From the NCBI GenBank assembly GCA_965207565.1, contig CBDBMQ010000009.1, positions 434,001 to 498,000 on the forward strand: a DNA stretch of 64,000 nt, given 5' to 3'. Numbering within the stretch: position 1 is the stretch's first letter; every line of letters starts with the position of its first letter. The notes under the pieces are model-generated. The model searched no databases, had not been told where the DNA came from, and saw only the letters and a program-made list of their open reading frames with translations. Below are positions 55,706 to 63,951 of this stretch, in pieces. This stretch comes from Bin80 sp965207565. GTDB taxonomy: Bacteria; Bacteroidota; Rhodothermia; Rhodothermales; Bin80. Position numbers and translations under genes: made by a program.

Positions 55706-56782
55706 ATGCCAAGAATTGTCAACATACCGACCTTTGAGCTTGAGAGCGGAGATGTTCTGAATGAAGTTCCCGTGGGCTACGAGCGCTGGGGAAAATTGAA
55801 TGAAGCAGGGGATAATGTGATTATTGTTGGGCACTCCCTTACCAGCACCCCAGATGCCCGGTCCTGGTGGCACGGATGCATTGGTCCGGGCAAGGCATTG
55901 GATACAGATAAATATTATGTTGTATGTGCCAATGTGATCGGCTCTCCCTACGGCACGGTCTCGCCAATCTCAATCAATCCAGAGACCGGCGTAGCTTATC
56001 GGGATACGCTTCCCCAGGCAAGCATAAGAGATACGGTTCGGCTTCATAAAAGGCTACTGGACACCCTCGATGTTCGCAAGATCGCATTTGTGATTGGTGG
56101 AAGCATGGGAGGAATGCAGGCACTTGAGTGGGCCTACTATGGCAGTGATTATGTTCAGGGGATTGTACCCATTGCGGTGGGAGGACGACACTCTTCCTGG
56201 TGTATTGCATGGAGCGAAGCACAGCGACAGGCGATTTATTCAGACCCAAACTGGAAGGATGGCGCCTATGAACTGGGCTCTCCCCCTCAAAACGGGCTGG
56301 CTGTGGCGCGCATGATGGCAATGGTATCGTACCGATCACTGGGATCATTTGAATCTCGATTTGGACGAGGCCGGAATCGAGCCGGCTCATTCAGAGCAGA
56401 GACCTGGCTTCAGCATCATGGAGATAAGATCATCAACCGGTTTGATCCTGCCTGTTACGTATATCTGACACGTTTGATGGATACGCACGATGTCGCTCGG
56501 GATAGAGATGAATATGGAGTTACGCTTAAGGCGATTACGCAGCCAACGCTGGCGGTTGGGATCCGCTCGGATGTTCTCTATTTGCTGGAAGAGTTGGAAG
56601 ATCTTTGCCGGCACATTCCTCATTCAGAGTTAGCCGTCATGGAAGGCCCCCATGGTCACGATACTTTCCTGATTGATCAGGATGAGTTAAATGAGATGGT
56701 GTTGACATGGCGTCAACGTCACATTGATCCACTCATTGATTCGGTGGTAGATTATCAGGCGGGTTACGATCCACACCGTTGA
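55706..56782 (+). CDS. metX: homoserine O-acetyltransferase
   Basis: Acetylates homoserine from acetyl-CoA, feeding MetY in the direct-sulfhydrylation route. 358 residues of the alpha/beta-hydrolase fold. The nucleophile Ser133 is in VIGGSMGGMQALEW, and the Asp/His of the triad are in the C-terminal GPHGHDTFLIDQ region. The gene begins five bases after the hairpin at 55661-55700. The acetyl rather than succinyl form follows from family similarity and the pairing with MetY. Confidence 0.93.
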   Translation: MPRIVNIPTFELESGDVLNEVPVGYERWGKLNEAGDNVIIVGHSLTSTPDARSWWHGCIGPGKALDTDKYYVVCANVIGSPYGTVSPISINPETGVAYRDTLPQASIRDTVRLHKRLLDTLDVRKIAFVIGGSMGGMQALEWAYYGSDYVQGIVPIAVGGRHSSWCIAWSEAQRQAIYSDPNWKDGAYELGSPPQNGLAVARMMAMVSYRSLGSFESRFGRGRNRAGSFRAETWLQHHGDKIINRFDPACYVYLTRLMDTHDVARDRDEYGVTLKAITQPTLAVGIRSDVLYLLEELEDLCRHIPHSELAVMEGPHGHDTFLIDQDELNEMVLTWRQRHIDPLIDSVVDYQAGYDPHR

Positions 56783-56816
56783 GCGTCAGTAGCTCCGAAT
56801 TAAACAACATTCCCGT

Positions 56817-56845
56817 TCCCGGACCCCCAGTCTGGGAGTTTTATT
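56817..56845 (+). terminator. rho-independent terminator after metX
   Basis: TCCCGGA pairs with TCTGGGA (one G-T pair) around the loop CCCCCAG, followed by GTTTTATT. It lies 35 bases after the metX stop, so it probably ends the metY-metX transcript. Confidence 0.65.
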
Positions 56846-56897
56846 AAGAGCCTCAGTTAGTTATATTTGCATTCAGCCTGAGAAGAGAGTAGCCTAA

Positions 56898-58664
56898 ATG
56901 CAGATTGAGATTGACAATATAACCGATGAAGAGATACGTCAGCGCTTGGTAATAGGAGAAGATCAGCGTTGGGAATTTAAGCAGATCAAATTCAAAGGTG
57001 ATCAGCCGGATCGCCCTAAACGAGAGGATCTTGCCGATGAGATCATAGCTTTCGCGAATGCAAACGGCGGAGTACTTCTTTGTGGGGTTTCCGATGATGG
57101 TCAACTTCAGGGAATGTCTCCAAAACAGTTGACCGCTCTCAATCAGGTACTATCTGAGATATGCAGCGATTCTGTGGAGCCTCCTATACGAATTCGCATT
57201 CATCACCGAATACTTGATGAAAAAGCTTATTTACTCGTGGAAGTACCGAAGGGGGATTCTGCCCACGAGCGTTTTGGTCGTGCATTCATTCGGGTGGGTG
57301 GAAGCAAACGTCAACTCAGCGGCGATGAGAAGCTACGGCTTGCTCAAAGCCGTACAAAGGAACGATACTTGTGGTTTGATCAACAGATTGTTCCTGAAAC
57401 TGGATTCAACTCTTTGGATGAGCGTTTGTGGGAACCATTACTAAGTGCGGAGGGACAGAGTGACCCTGTTAAGGCCCTAATGAATTTGGGAATGCTTGCT
57501 GCGGATGAAACGGGTGCATATCGAGCTACGGTCGCAGGGATATTCCTTTGCGCCAAGTCTCCTCAACAGTGGTTTCCTCACGCCATGATTATGGCAACAA
57601 TGTACAGAGGCAAAGATCGTGCATCAGGCCAGTTAGACGCACAAGAGATTGAGGGGGCACTTCCGCAACAGATTTTCGACGCGGTCAAATTTGTAGTCCG
57701 CAACATGCGTGTTGCTGCACGCAAAACTCCCACCCGCGAAGACTTGCCGCAGTATAGTAAAGTTGCAGTATTTGAGGCAATAGTCAATGCAGTGATTCAT
57801 CGTGATTATTCAATATATTCCAGTCGGATCCGACTGTCAATGTTCAAGGATCGCTTGGAAATTGATTCCCCAGGTCAACTTCCCAACGGTATGACCATTG
57901 ATATGATGAATTCAAAGCAGTCAACCCGCAACGAGACACTTGCTTCCGTATTTGGGCGGCTGCCCGTAGGAAGCATTCCAGGATCAGAACATCGTAGATA
58001 CATGATGGAAAAGCGAGGCGACGGAGTCTCACTTATCATAAAGTCTACCCGTGAGGTTACGGGGATTGAGCCAAAATACAAACTTATTGATCAGTCAAAC
58101 TTGGTTTTAACAATTCCGGCTGCCAGATTTGAACTTTCACCGGCGGAGGCTACCATTACTGTTCATTCTGAGTCCGAGCCTATCTTGGGGGGTGATGTTT
58201 TGGTGTTGTTTCCCAACAAAACCTGGAAACGTGCAAGCACTGATGTGGATGGTGAAGCAGAGTTTGACCTGCACTCGACGCACTTACCGATGACTATCTT
58301 TGTTGCAGCTCCAGGATATAGTGCTGGACTGGTGCGTGACTGGATTCCTCGCGATGGAGGATTATTGGTGGAACTGGTTCCTCTTACAACTGGTGGCTCA
58401 GTGATTTTTTCGGATTCTACCGGACACATTCCTGGACTGTATGGTCGATTAAACCCGATACGAGACACCAACGACCGAACGTATCTCTACGCTCAGAATA
58501 TTGCAGTTGAAGGAGGGAGACAGCAACCGGTTTCCTTCCGATTTGGTAAGCCTTTGAGCCTCATGGATTCATATGGTGTCGAAATGTCAGTCACCATATC
58601 GAACATCATCGGGCAGGCAGTGCTGATTGAATACACGAAGGTTGACCGGTTCCATGAAGATTGA
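56898..58664 (+). CDS. AlbA_2/HATPase (Schlafen-like) protein with C-terminal extension
   Basis: 588 residues. N-terminal AlbA_2 domain at about residues 10-130 (QRWEFKQIKFKG ... EIIAFANANGGVLLCGVSDDG). A HATPase-type middle domain follows at about 290-400, with FEAIVNAVIHRDYS and DRLEIDSPGQLPNG, as in RecG-related AlbA_2/ATP-binding regulators. The last 190 residues are beta-rich with a carboxypeptidase-regulatory-like tract (EPILGGDVLVLFPNKTW) that I do not recognise as a standard partner. Members of this group are linked to nucleic-acid-binding regulation and occur in defence islands. Neighbours are the metX operon and asd, so no known defence system is evident. Confidence 0.75.
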   Translation: MQIEIDNITDEEIRQRLVIGEDQRWEFKQIKFKGDQPDRPKREDLADEIIAFANANGGVLLCGVSDDGQLQGMSPKQLTALNQVLSEICSDSVEPPIRIRIHHRILDEKAYLLVEVPKGDSAHERFGRAFIRVGGSKRQLSGDEKLRLAQSRTKERYLWFDQQIVPETGFNSLDERLWEPLLSAEGQSDPVKALMNLGMLAADETGAYRATVAGIFLCAKSPQQWFPHAMIMATMYRGKDRASGQLDAQEIEGALPQQIFDAVKFVVRNMRVAARKTPTREDLPQYSKVAVFEAIVNAVIHRDYSIYSSRIRLSMFKDRLEIDSPGQLPNGMTIDMMNSKQSTRNETLASVFGRLPVGSIPGSEHRRYMMEKRGDGVSLIIKSTREVTGIEPKYKLIDQSNLVLTIPAARFELSPAEATITVHSESEPILGGDVLVLFPNKTWKRASTDVDGEAEFDLHSTHLPMTIFVAAPGYSAGLVRDWIPRDGGLLVELVPLTTGGSVIFSDSTGHIPGLYGRLNPIRDTNDRTYLYAQNIAVEGGRQQPVSFRFGKPLSLMDSYGVEMSVTISNIIGQAVLIEYTKVDRFHED

Positions 58665-58824
58665 TTGTCCAACATCGATAGATCTCAACTTGATTTTTTG
58701 GGATCTATATTTGGACAGATTCTACATAGAGGAAGTAAAAGGTGATAGAATACGGAAGAGGGGGATTCCTGTCGACGGAAATATTTTGATGTTTCTGGGG
58801 GCGCTGAATCAGGCACTTGTGTAG
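58654..58824 (+). CDS. small ORF overlapping the AlbA_2 gene, unknown
   Basis: A 56-residue frame from ATG 58654, overlapping the end of the previous gene by 11 bases, so it could be translationally coupled. Its sequence (MKIDCPTSIDLNLIFWDLY, then YIEEVKGDRIRKRGIPVDGN) shows no recognised domain. It is followed directly by asd. It could be chance; the overlap and lack of other explanation are the only support. Confidence 0.3.
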   Translation: MKIDCPTSIDLNLIFWDLYLDRFYIEEVKGDRIRKRGIPVDGNILMFLGALNQALV

Positions 58825-58862
58825 ATTATACAACATAATTCCCATTCAAAGTTGTTAAGAGT

Positions 58863-59912
58863 ATGCTTAGGGCAGGAATCCTCGGTGCGACGGGTGCGGT
58901 AGGCCAGAAATTCATTGAGCTTCTTCAAGGGCATCCCTGGTTCAAAATCACGACTCTTGTTGCGTCAGACAGGTCGGCAGGGAGAAAGTGCCGTGATGCC
59001 GTCAATTGGATTGGCACGGCAGAGATCCCGGTATCCGTTGCCTCCATGGAGGTATTACCATTCAGTGACGACCTGCCATGTGATGTTGTTTTCTCAGGAC
59101 TACATGCTTCAGTTGCGGATCATGCCGAGCCAAAGCTGGCTAGGGCAGGGTATCCGGTCATTTCCAATGCGAAGAGCTTTCGGATGCACCCGGATGTTCC
59201 CCTGCTGATCCCCGAAATCAATCCAGATCATACGTCTCTGATCAAAAATCAGGACTGGCAGAGCACAGGGTATATCGTCACCAACCCCAATTGCTCCACC
59301 GTTGGTCTAACCTGTACGCTGAAGCCGCTTCACGACAGATTTGGTCTTGAGGCCGTTCAGGTCACTACGATGCAGGCCCTTTCTGGTGCAGGCTATCCCG
59401 GAGTGTCGTCACTGGATGCCTTGGCGAACGTTGTGCCATTCATTGGAGGTGAAGAGGACAAGCTGGTTCATGAGCCAAATAAATTGTTGGGGACTGTCGC
59501 TGGCGGTGCTCTGCATCCGCAATCCATCCGTATCAGTGCCCAGTGCAACCGTGTCCCTGTCCTAGAAGGGCATCTTGAATGTATCTCTGTCAAATTGGGC
59601 ACAAGCGTGAGCTCAGGAGAAGTGCGCGATGCATTTGAATCATTTGTCAGCCCAATCAAAGATCTATGTTTACCAACCGAACCGGAGAAATTATTACATG
59701 TATTTGAAGATGAGCGTTTCCCCCAGCCGAGGCGACATTCTGACTTAGGCGGTGGCATGACCGTAAGCATTGGACGGATTCGTCCCTGTGAGGTCTTGGA
59801 TTATAAGTTCGTTGCTCTGTCTCACAACACGATTCGAGGTGCGGCGGGTGGTGCGGTTCTAAACGCAGAATTACTCGTGAAGCAAGGTTTACTGAAAGCC
59901 CGTGGTGCATAA
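58863..59912 (+). CDS. asd: aspartate-semialdehyde dehydrogenase
   Basis: NADP-dependent reduction of aspartyl phosphate in the aspartate family (Lys, Met, Thr). 349 residues of the archaeal/fungal-like branch. NAD-binding GILGATGAVGQKFIELL at the N-terminus, catalytic Cys in TNPNCSTVGLTC, and the active-site His region near RHSDLGGGMTVS and the late CEVLDYKFVALSHNTIRGAAGG stretch. It supplies homoserine upstream of MetX/MetY, though those lie about 2 kb away. Confidence 0.94.
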   Translation: MLRAGILGATGAVGQKFIELLQGHPWFKITTLVASDRSAGRKCRDAVNWIGTAEIPVSVASMEVLPFSDDLPCDVVFSGLHASVADHAEPKLARAGYPVISNAKSFRMHPDVPLLIPEINPDHTSLIKNQDWQSTGYIVTNPNCSTVGLTCTLKPLHDRFGLEAVQVTTMQALSGAGYPGVSSLDALANVVPFIGGEEDKLVHEPNKLLGTVAGGALHPQSIRISAQCNRVPVLEGHLECISVKLGTSVSSGEVRDAFESFVSPIKDLCLPTEPEKLLHVFEDERFPQPRRHSDLGGGMTVSIGRIRPCEVLDYKFVALSHNTIRGAAGGAVLNAELLVKQGLLKARGA

Positions 59913-59966
59913 AACAGTTCGCCGGAACCCCCGGCATAATATTCACGTACCAAATGCCTCAAGTTT

Positions 59967-60039
59967 GCGGGAATAGCTCAGTTGGTAGAGCATCTGCTTG
60001 CCATGCAGAAGGTCGCGAGTTCGAGTCTCGTTTCCCGCT
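59967..60039 (+). tRNA. tRNA-Gly (GCC)
   Basis: Acceptor GCGGGAA pairs with TTCCCGC, D arm GCTCAGTTGGTAGAGC, anticodon stem TCTGC/GCAGA with loop TTGCCAT (anticodon GCC), and T arm GCGAG-TTCGAGT-CTCGT. CCA is not encoded. The following lptC gene begins about 95 bases later. Confidence 0.95.
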
Positions 60040-60134
60040 CAAAAAGCGCACATTGTCGGCGTCTTTCCTGTCTTGTGTTATTGATTTCGCCGCTTCAAGT
60101 TACTTACATATTCCGCTTCGCTGAACATCCACAG

Positions 60135-60689
60135 GTGCTTCCTGGGCTCGTCCTACTGTTGGCACTGCTCTTGGCATCCTGCTCACGTCAGGATTTATCG
60201 GGGGGATCCACATCTTCTTCTGAGCCAGCTAGAGAAAGTTGGAATGTCCAAATTGTGATCTCTCAGGCGGATTCGGAACTCGACGAAAGTTTACCAAGAC
60301 TCAGGATCTCAGCAGACCATGTACAATGGATTGGCGAAAGCGACACGACCATTCAGCATCTTCAAGGTCTGGAGAAAAAGGTGGAAGTTGTCATTCATGA
60401 TTCTACCGGAGCATTTTCGGCATTACTTGAAGCCGATCATGTGACTTATTATAAAGACGAGGAATATTTTATTGCCGAAGGAGGGGTGCTGATCGAAACA
60501 GATGATGATCGAACCTTAGCTACGGAGCGAATTGAATGGTGGGAGAGGGATCAGCTTCTGCGAACGAATGAATTTGTGCACATTATTACGCCTGAGGAAG
60601 TGGTTTCGGGGATGGGACTTGAGGCGACGGAAGATCTGACCACATATCAGATTGGCCGGTTCAGAGCCGAGATCATAATTGATCAATGA
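60135..60689 (+). CDS. lptC: LPS export protein LptC, lipoprotein type
   Basis: Periplasmic component of the LPS transport machine. From GTG 60135 it encodes a lipoprotein signal ending in LLASC, then an LptC-type beta-jellyroll (LRISADHVQWIGESD; LEADHVTYYKDEEYFIAEGGVLIETDD; IEWWERDQLLRTNEFVHIITP; VSGMGLEATEDLTTY). A longer frame extends back into tRNA-Gly and is unlikely. LptC as a lipoprotein rather than a membrane-anchored protein is typical of Bacteroidota. It overlaps lptA by four bases. Confidence 0.8.
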   Translation: MLPGLVLLLALLLASCSRQDLSGGSTSSSEPARESWNVQIVISQADSELDESLPRLRISADHVQWIGESDTTIQHLQGLEKKVEVVIHDSTGAFSALLEADHVTYYKDEEYFIAEGGVLIETDDDRTLATERIEWWERDQLLRTNEFVHIITPEEVVSGMGLEATEDLTTYQIGRFRAEIIIDQ

Positions 60690-62086
60690 GACCGATTGCG
60701 CTGTGGCTTTTTGTTGTACTCGGCATGCCGCAGACTCATGGGGATGAGCATTCCACAGCATTCTTTGTCCATGCAGATACGGATTCTGTATCTGTAGCGG
60801 GGGATTCGCTCATTGGCCTGCAAGAGCAGGAAGATTTTCTCCAATATATCAGTGGAGATGTGCGCGTCCTCCATGGCACAACTCAGATTACAGCAGATCA
60901 GGCGATTCGAAATGTTACGCGACGCAGAACATCTTTCATGAGGGATGCGGTATTAATTGATGAGGGGGACACCCTGCGGGCAGATTCATTGCATTATGAT
61001 GAGGAACTGGAAGTGGGGCGGGCGGCAGGGAATGTTCGACTCTCCGACGGGGAAGTCGTTACGTTGTCTCCAATCGGGGTTCATTATGTTGATGAAAAAC
61101 GCATTGAGTTTCCAGAAGGGCTGCTGTTGCAGGATTCGACCACAACTCTGACCGGACAGACAGGCATCTATTGGGTTGATGACAAAGTTGCCGATCTTGC
61201 GGGTACGGTTGAGATGGAGTCCGAGGACGTGAGGCTGATTGCAGATTCACTGACGCACTATAGAAATTTTTCGATATCGCTCGCTCGTGGATCCGTACGT
61301 TATCAAATCGACTCAAACAATGATTCGACCTGGGTTGCAGGTGAGCGGGTGGAATACAACGCCGAAGATTCGTTGAGCGTCATCCGTGGAAACCCACTTT
61401 TGATGCACCTAGAATATGATTCACTGTCTATTGATACGCTTCTTATCCGGGCGGAACTTCTTCGCATGCAGGATCGCGTGGGGAGCAGTCATCTCAATGC
61501 AAGCAAAAGGGTTCGCGTATGGAACAGCTCTCTGGCAGCCCTTGCAGATTCAATGATCTATGATCGGTCAAAAGATGATGCCAGTCAGTTGATCTGGTTG
61601 TATGGCCAACCCTTCATATGGATGGACGATACTCAGTTGACAGGTGATACGATGAAGGTGGTGATGAAAGATGGTGCGATGGATTCTCTGTTTATTTGGG
61701 GAAATGCATTTATCGCACAGGAAGACAGCTTGATAAAACGGATTAATCAGGTTAAGGGAAAAAATGTTGTCAGCACACTCCAAAGCGACTCCGTGCGCAT
61801 TTTCAGGGTTGGTCCAAATGCAGAAGCTGTTTATTTTAGCAAGGATGAGGAGGATCAACCTGATGGCGCTTTGGAGGCATCAGGGGATGAGATTCGTATG
61901 CAATTTGCGGGAGATTCACTCCAAACGTTGACATTCAGCACGGACGTAGTGGGAACACGTTATCCAGAGAGTGCGCTTCCAACTGGACTAGGCCTTGAGG
62001 GGTTAAAATGGGAACCAGCACAAAAGCCTACCAAAGAGGAGCTACTTCGTGATTTTTCAACAGACGTATTCAGATGGAAGCCTTAA
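60686..62086 (+). CDS. OstA/LptA-family LPS transport protein
   Basis: 466 residues with a short signal peptide (LWLFVVLGMPQTHG). The protein is built of repeated OstA-like strands (YISGDVRVLHGTTQITADQAI; FMRDAVLIDEGDTLRADSLHYDEE; GRAAGNVRLSDGEVV; LAGTVEMESEDVRLIADSLTHY), the LptA/LptD-N jellyroll. It is longer than E. coli LptA (about 185 residues), as Bacteroidota OstA proteins often are. It lies between lptC and lptB, so it is the likely LptA. LptD proper is not in the window. Confidence 0.82.
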   Translation: MRPIALWLFVVLGMPQTHGDEHSTAFFVHADTDSVSVAGDSLIGLQEQEDFLQYISGDVRVLHGTTQITADQAIRNVTRRRTSFMRDAVLIDEGDTLRADSLHYDEELEVGRAAGNVRLSDGEVVTLSPIGVHYVDEKRIEFPEGLLLQDSTTTLTGQTGIYWVDDKVADLAGTVEMESEDVRLIADSLTHYRNFSISLARGSVRYQIDSNNDSTWVAGERVEYNAEDSLSVIRGNPLLMHLEYDSLSIDTLLIRAELLRMQDRVGSSHLNASKRVRVWNSSLAALADSMIYDRSKDDASQLIWLYGQPFIWMDDTQLTGDTMKVVMKDGAMDSLFIWGNAFIAQEDSLIKRINQVKGKNVVSTLQSDSVRIFRVGPNAEAVYFSKDEEDQPDGALEASGDEIRMQFAGDSLQTLTFSTDVVGTRYPESALPTGLGLEGLKWEPAQKPTKEELLRDFSTDVFRWKP

Positions 62087-62814
62087 AACTTCGGGCCAAG
62101 GGATTGACCAAGCGCTTCAAGAAGCGCACGGTAGTGGACGACGTTTCCCTTGAGGTACAATGCGGGGAGGTTGTAGGACTGCTTGGTCCCAATGGGGCGG
62201 GCAAATCAACCTCGTTTCACATGATTGTAGGGCTTGAAAAACCGAACCGGGGACGGATTTATTTGGGAGAGGATGACATTACTGCACTCCCGATGTATAA
62301 GCGAGCGCGTCGGGGACTGGGCTATCTTGCCCAGGAGACAAGCGTTTTTCAGCAGTTGACGGTTGAACAAAATCTTCATGCTGTATTGGAGTTTCAGAAA
62401 TCATCAAAGAAAGAACAGGATTTACGGGTAGATAAGTTGATCAGCCAGTTTGGTCTCGAGACCGTCAGGACTGCCAAAGCCTATACGCTCTCCGGGGGAG
62501 AGCGTCGAAGAACCGAAATTGCCCGCTCAATGGCACTTGAGCCCGACTTTTTTTTGTTGGATGAACCGTTTGCCGGGGTGGATCCGATTACCGTTGAGTA
62601 TATTCAGGGGATTATCTGTCAACTGGCAGACTTGAACATCGGGGTTTTGATTACCGACCACAATGTTCACGAAACTTTAGCCATCACAAATCGGGCTTAT
62701 CTCCTGTTTGATGGTAAGATTATGAAGTCAGGAACGGCAGAACAACTTGCGTCCGACCCGAAAGTGCGTCAGCATTATCTCGGTGAAAAATTTGCTCTTG
62801 ACCGCTATCGCTGA
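62074..62814 (+). CDS. lptB: LPS export ABC transporter ATPase LptB
   Basis: Cytosolic ATPase that drives LPS extraction with LptFG. 246 residues: Walker A LLGPNGAGKSTSFHMI, LptB-type Q-loop GYLAQETSVFQQLTVEQNL, signature LSGGERRRTEIARSMA, Walker B FFLLDEPFAGVDPI, and ITDHNVHETLAI switch His. It overlaps the OstA-like gene by 13 bases. Confidence 0.96.
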   Translation: MEALKLRAKGLTKRFKKRTVVDDVSLEVQCGEVVGLLGPNGAGKSTSFHMIVGLEKPNRGRIYLGEDDITALPMYKRARRGLGYLAQETSVFQQLTVEQNLHAVLEFQKSSKKEQDLRVDKLISQFGLETVRTAKAYTLSGGERRRTEIARSMALEPDFFLLDEPFAGVDPITVEYIQGIICQLADLNIGVLITDHNVHETLAITNRAYLLFDGKIMKSGTAEQLASDPKVRQHYLGEKFALDRYR

Positions 62815-62864
62815 ACGCCTTTCCGGGGGCAAAGTAGAACCCGCCACACAACCACTCGGTTGCC

Positions 62865-63884
62865 ATGGTCGTCATAATGAAGAAAAAAGCTTCGGAAGAA
62901 GATATCGAAGCTGTAATTACGAATCTCAATGCGTTTGGCTTTGATGTCCATCGCTCCAGCGGGATTAACCAAACGGTGTTGGGTGCGATTGGAGTTCGGC
63001 CGGGGTTTGACCATCGGATCATTCGAGGGCTTAGCGGTGTCGCGGATGTACAGAGGGTTACGGAACCCTATAAACTGGCAAGTCGTGTAGGTCGGGAGGC
63101 ATCATCGATTATTGATGTTGATGGTCTGCACATCGGTGGGTATGCAATTACAGTGATGGCAGGTCTTCGCAGCATTGAAAGTGAGGAGAGAATTGAGGAG
63201 GCGGCAACACAGATTTCCACTTCCGGGGCGTCGCTTTTTCGAGGAAGTACACTGAAACCACGCACATCTTTCTATGAATATCAGGGACTGGAAAGCGGTG
63301 GATTCAAAGTGATGCGTCAGGCGGCGGATGAGTGTGGGTTGAAGCTGGTGATGGAGGTGAACAGTACGGGGCAGGTGGAGACCATATCAGAGTATGCGAG
63401 CATGTTGGTGGTGCAGGCGCACAACATGCAGAATTTTGAATTATTGCGGGTGCTCGGGGAGTCAAATAGGCCAATCCTGCTTGAGCGAGGTCTTGCGGCT
63501 ACGGTACAGGAATGGCTTATGGCAGCCGAGTATATTATGAGGTCCGGGAACACAGGCGTAATTTTGTGTGAGCGCGGGATCCGTACGTTTGAATCAGCAA
63601 CGCGCTATACCTTGGATTTATCTGCAGTAGCCGTTGCCAAGGTAAAAAGCCATTTACCTGTTTTCGTTGATCCATGCCAGGGAACAGGCATGCGAGATTA
63701 CGTGACATCTTTGGCCTGTGCGGCCGTGGCGGCAGGTGCAGATGGGATTGCAGTAGATGTTCATCATGATCCTCCCCGTGCGTCTTCAAATGGGCGGCAG
63801 GCTTTTAATTTTGACCAGTTCGCCGACCTGATTGTACAGGTTCGTAAAGTAGCAAATGCAGTTGGGCGTGGTTTGCATCAGTAA
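62865..63884 (+). CDS. DAHP synthase homologue with altered active site
   Basis: 339 residues with the ferredoxin-like regulatory N-terminus plus barrel of the AroA(G)-type DAHP synthase, the first step of the shikimate pathway. Fold motifs are kept (RGSTLKPRTSFYEYQGL, NMQNFELLRVLG, AAEYIMRSGNTGVILCERG, RTFESATRYTLDLSAV). But GPCS reads GLRS (metal Cys to Arg102), SHGTG reads CQGTG (metal His to Gln272), EVHPDP reads DVHHDP (metal Glu to Asp298) and LSDG reads SSNG (metal Asp to Asn309). PEP-contacting Arg and Lys also change (His186, Glu207). Canonical activity is therefore doubtful. It follows lptB, with about 50 bases between. Confidence 0.85.
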   Translation: MVVIMKKKASEEDIEAVITNLNAFGFDVHRSSGINQTVLGAIGVRPGFDHRIIRGLSGVADVQRVTEPYKLASRVGREASSIIDVDGLHIGGYAITVMAGLRSIESEERIEEAATQISTSGASLFRGSTLKPRTSFYEYQGLESGGFKVMRQAADECGLKLVMEVNSTGQVETISEYASMLVVQAHNMQNFELLRVLGESNRPILLERGLAATVQEWLMAAEYIMRSGNTGVILCERGIRTFESATRYTLDLSAVAVAKVKSHLPVFVDPCQGTGMRDYVTSLACAAVAAGADGIAVDVHHDPPRASSNGRQAFNFDQFADLIVQVRKVANAVGRGLHQ

Positions 63885-63951
63885 TTGTTCATGATGCTCT
63901 GTCAACTGTGCAGGCAACCGGTATGTATGCGGGAATATCGCCGCAAATGGA

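Noticed and set aside
59982..60134. N-terminal extension of lptC into tRNA-Gly
   Set aside because: It would translate tRNA sequence and place the lipobox 60 residues from the start; GTG 60135 gives a normal lipoprotein signal.
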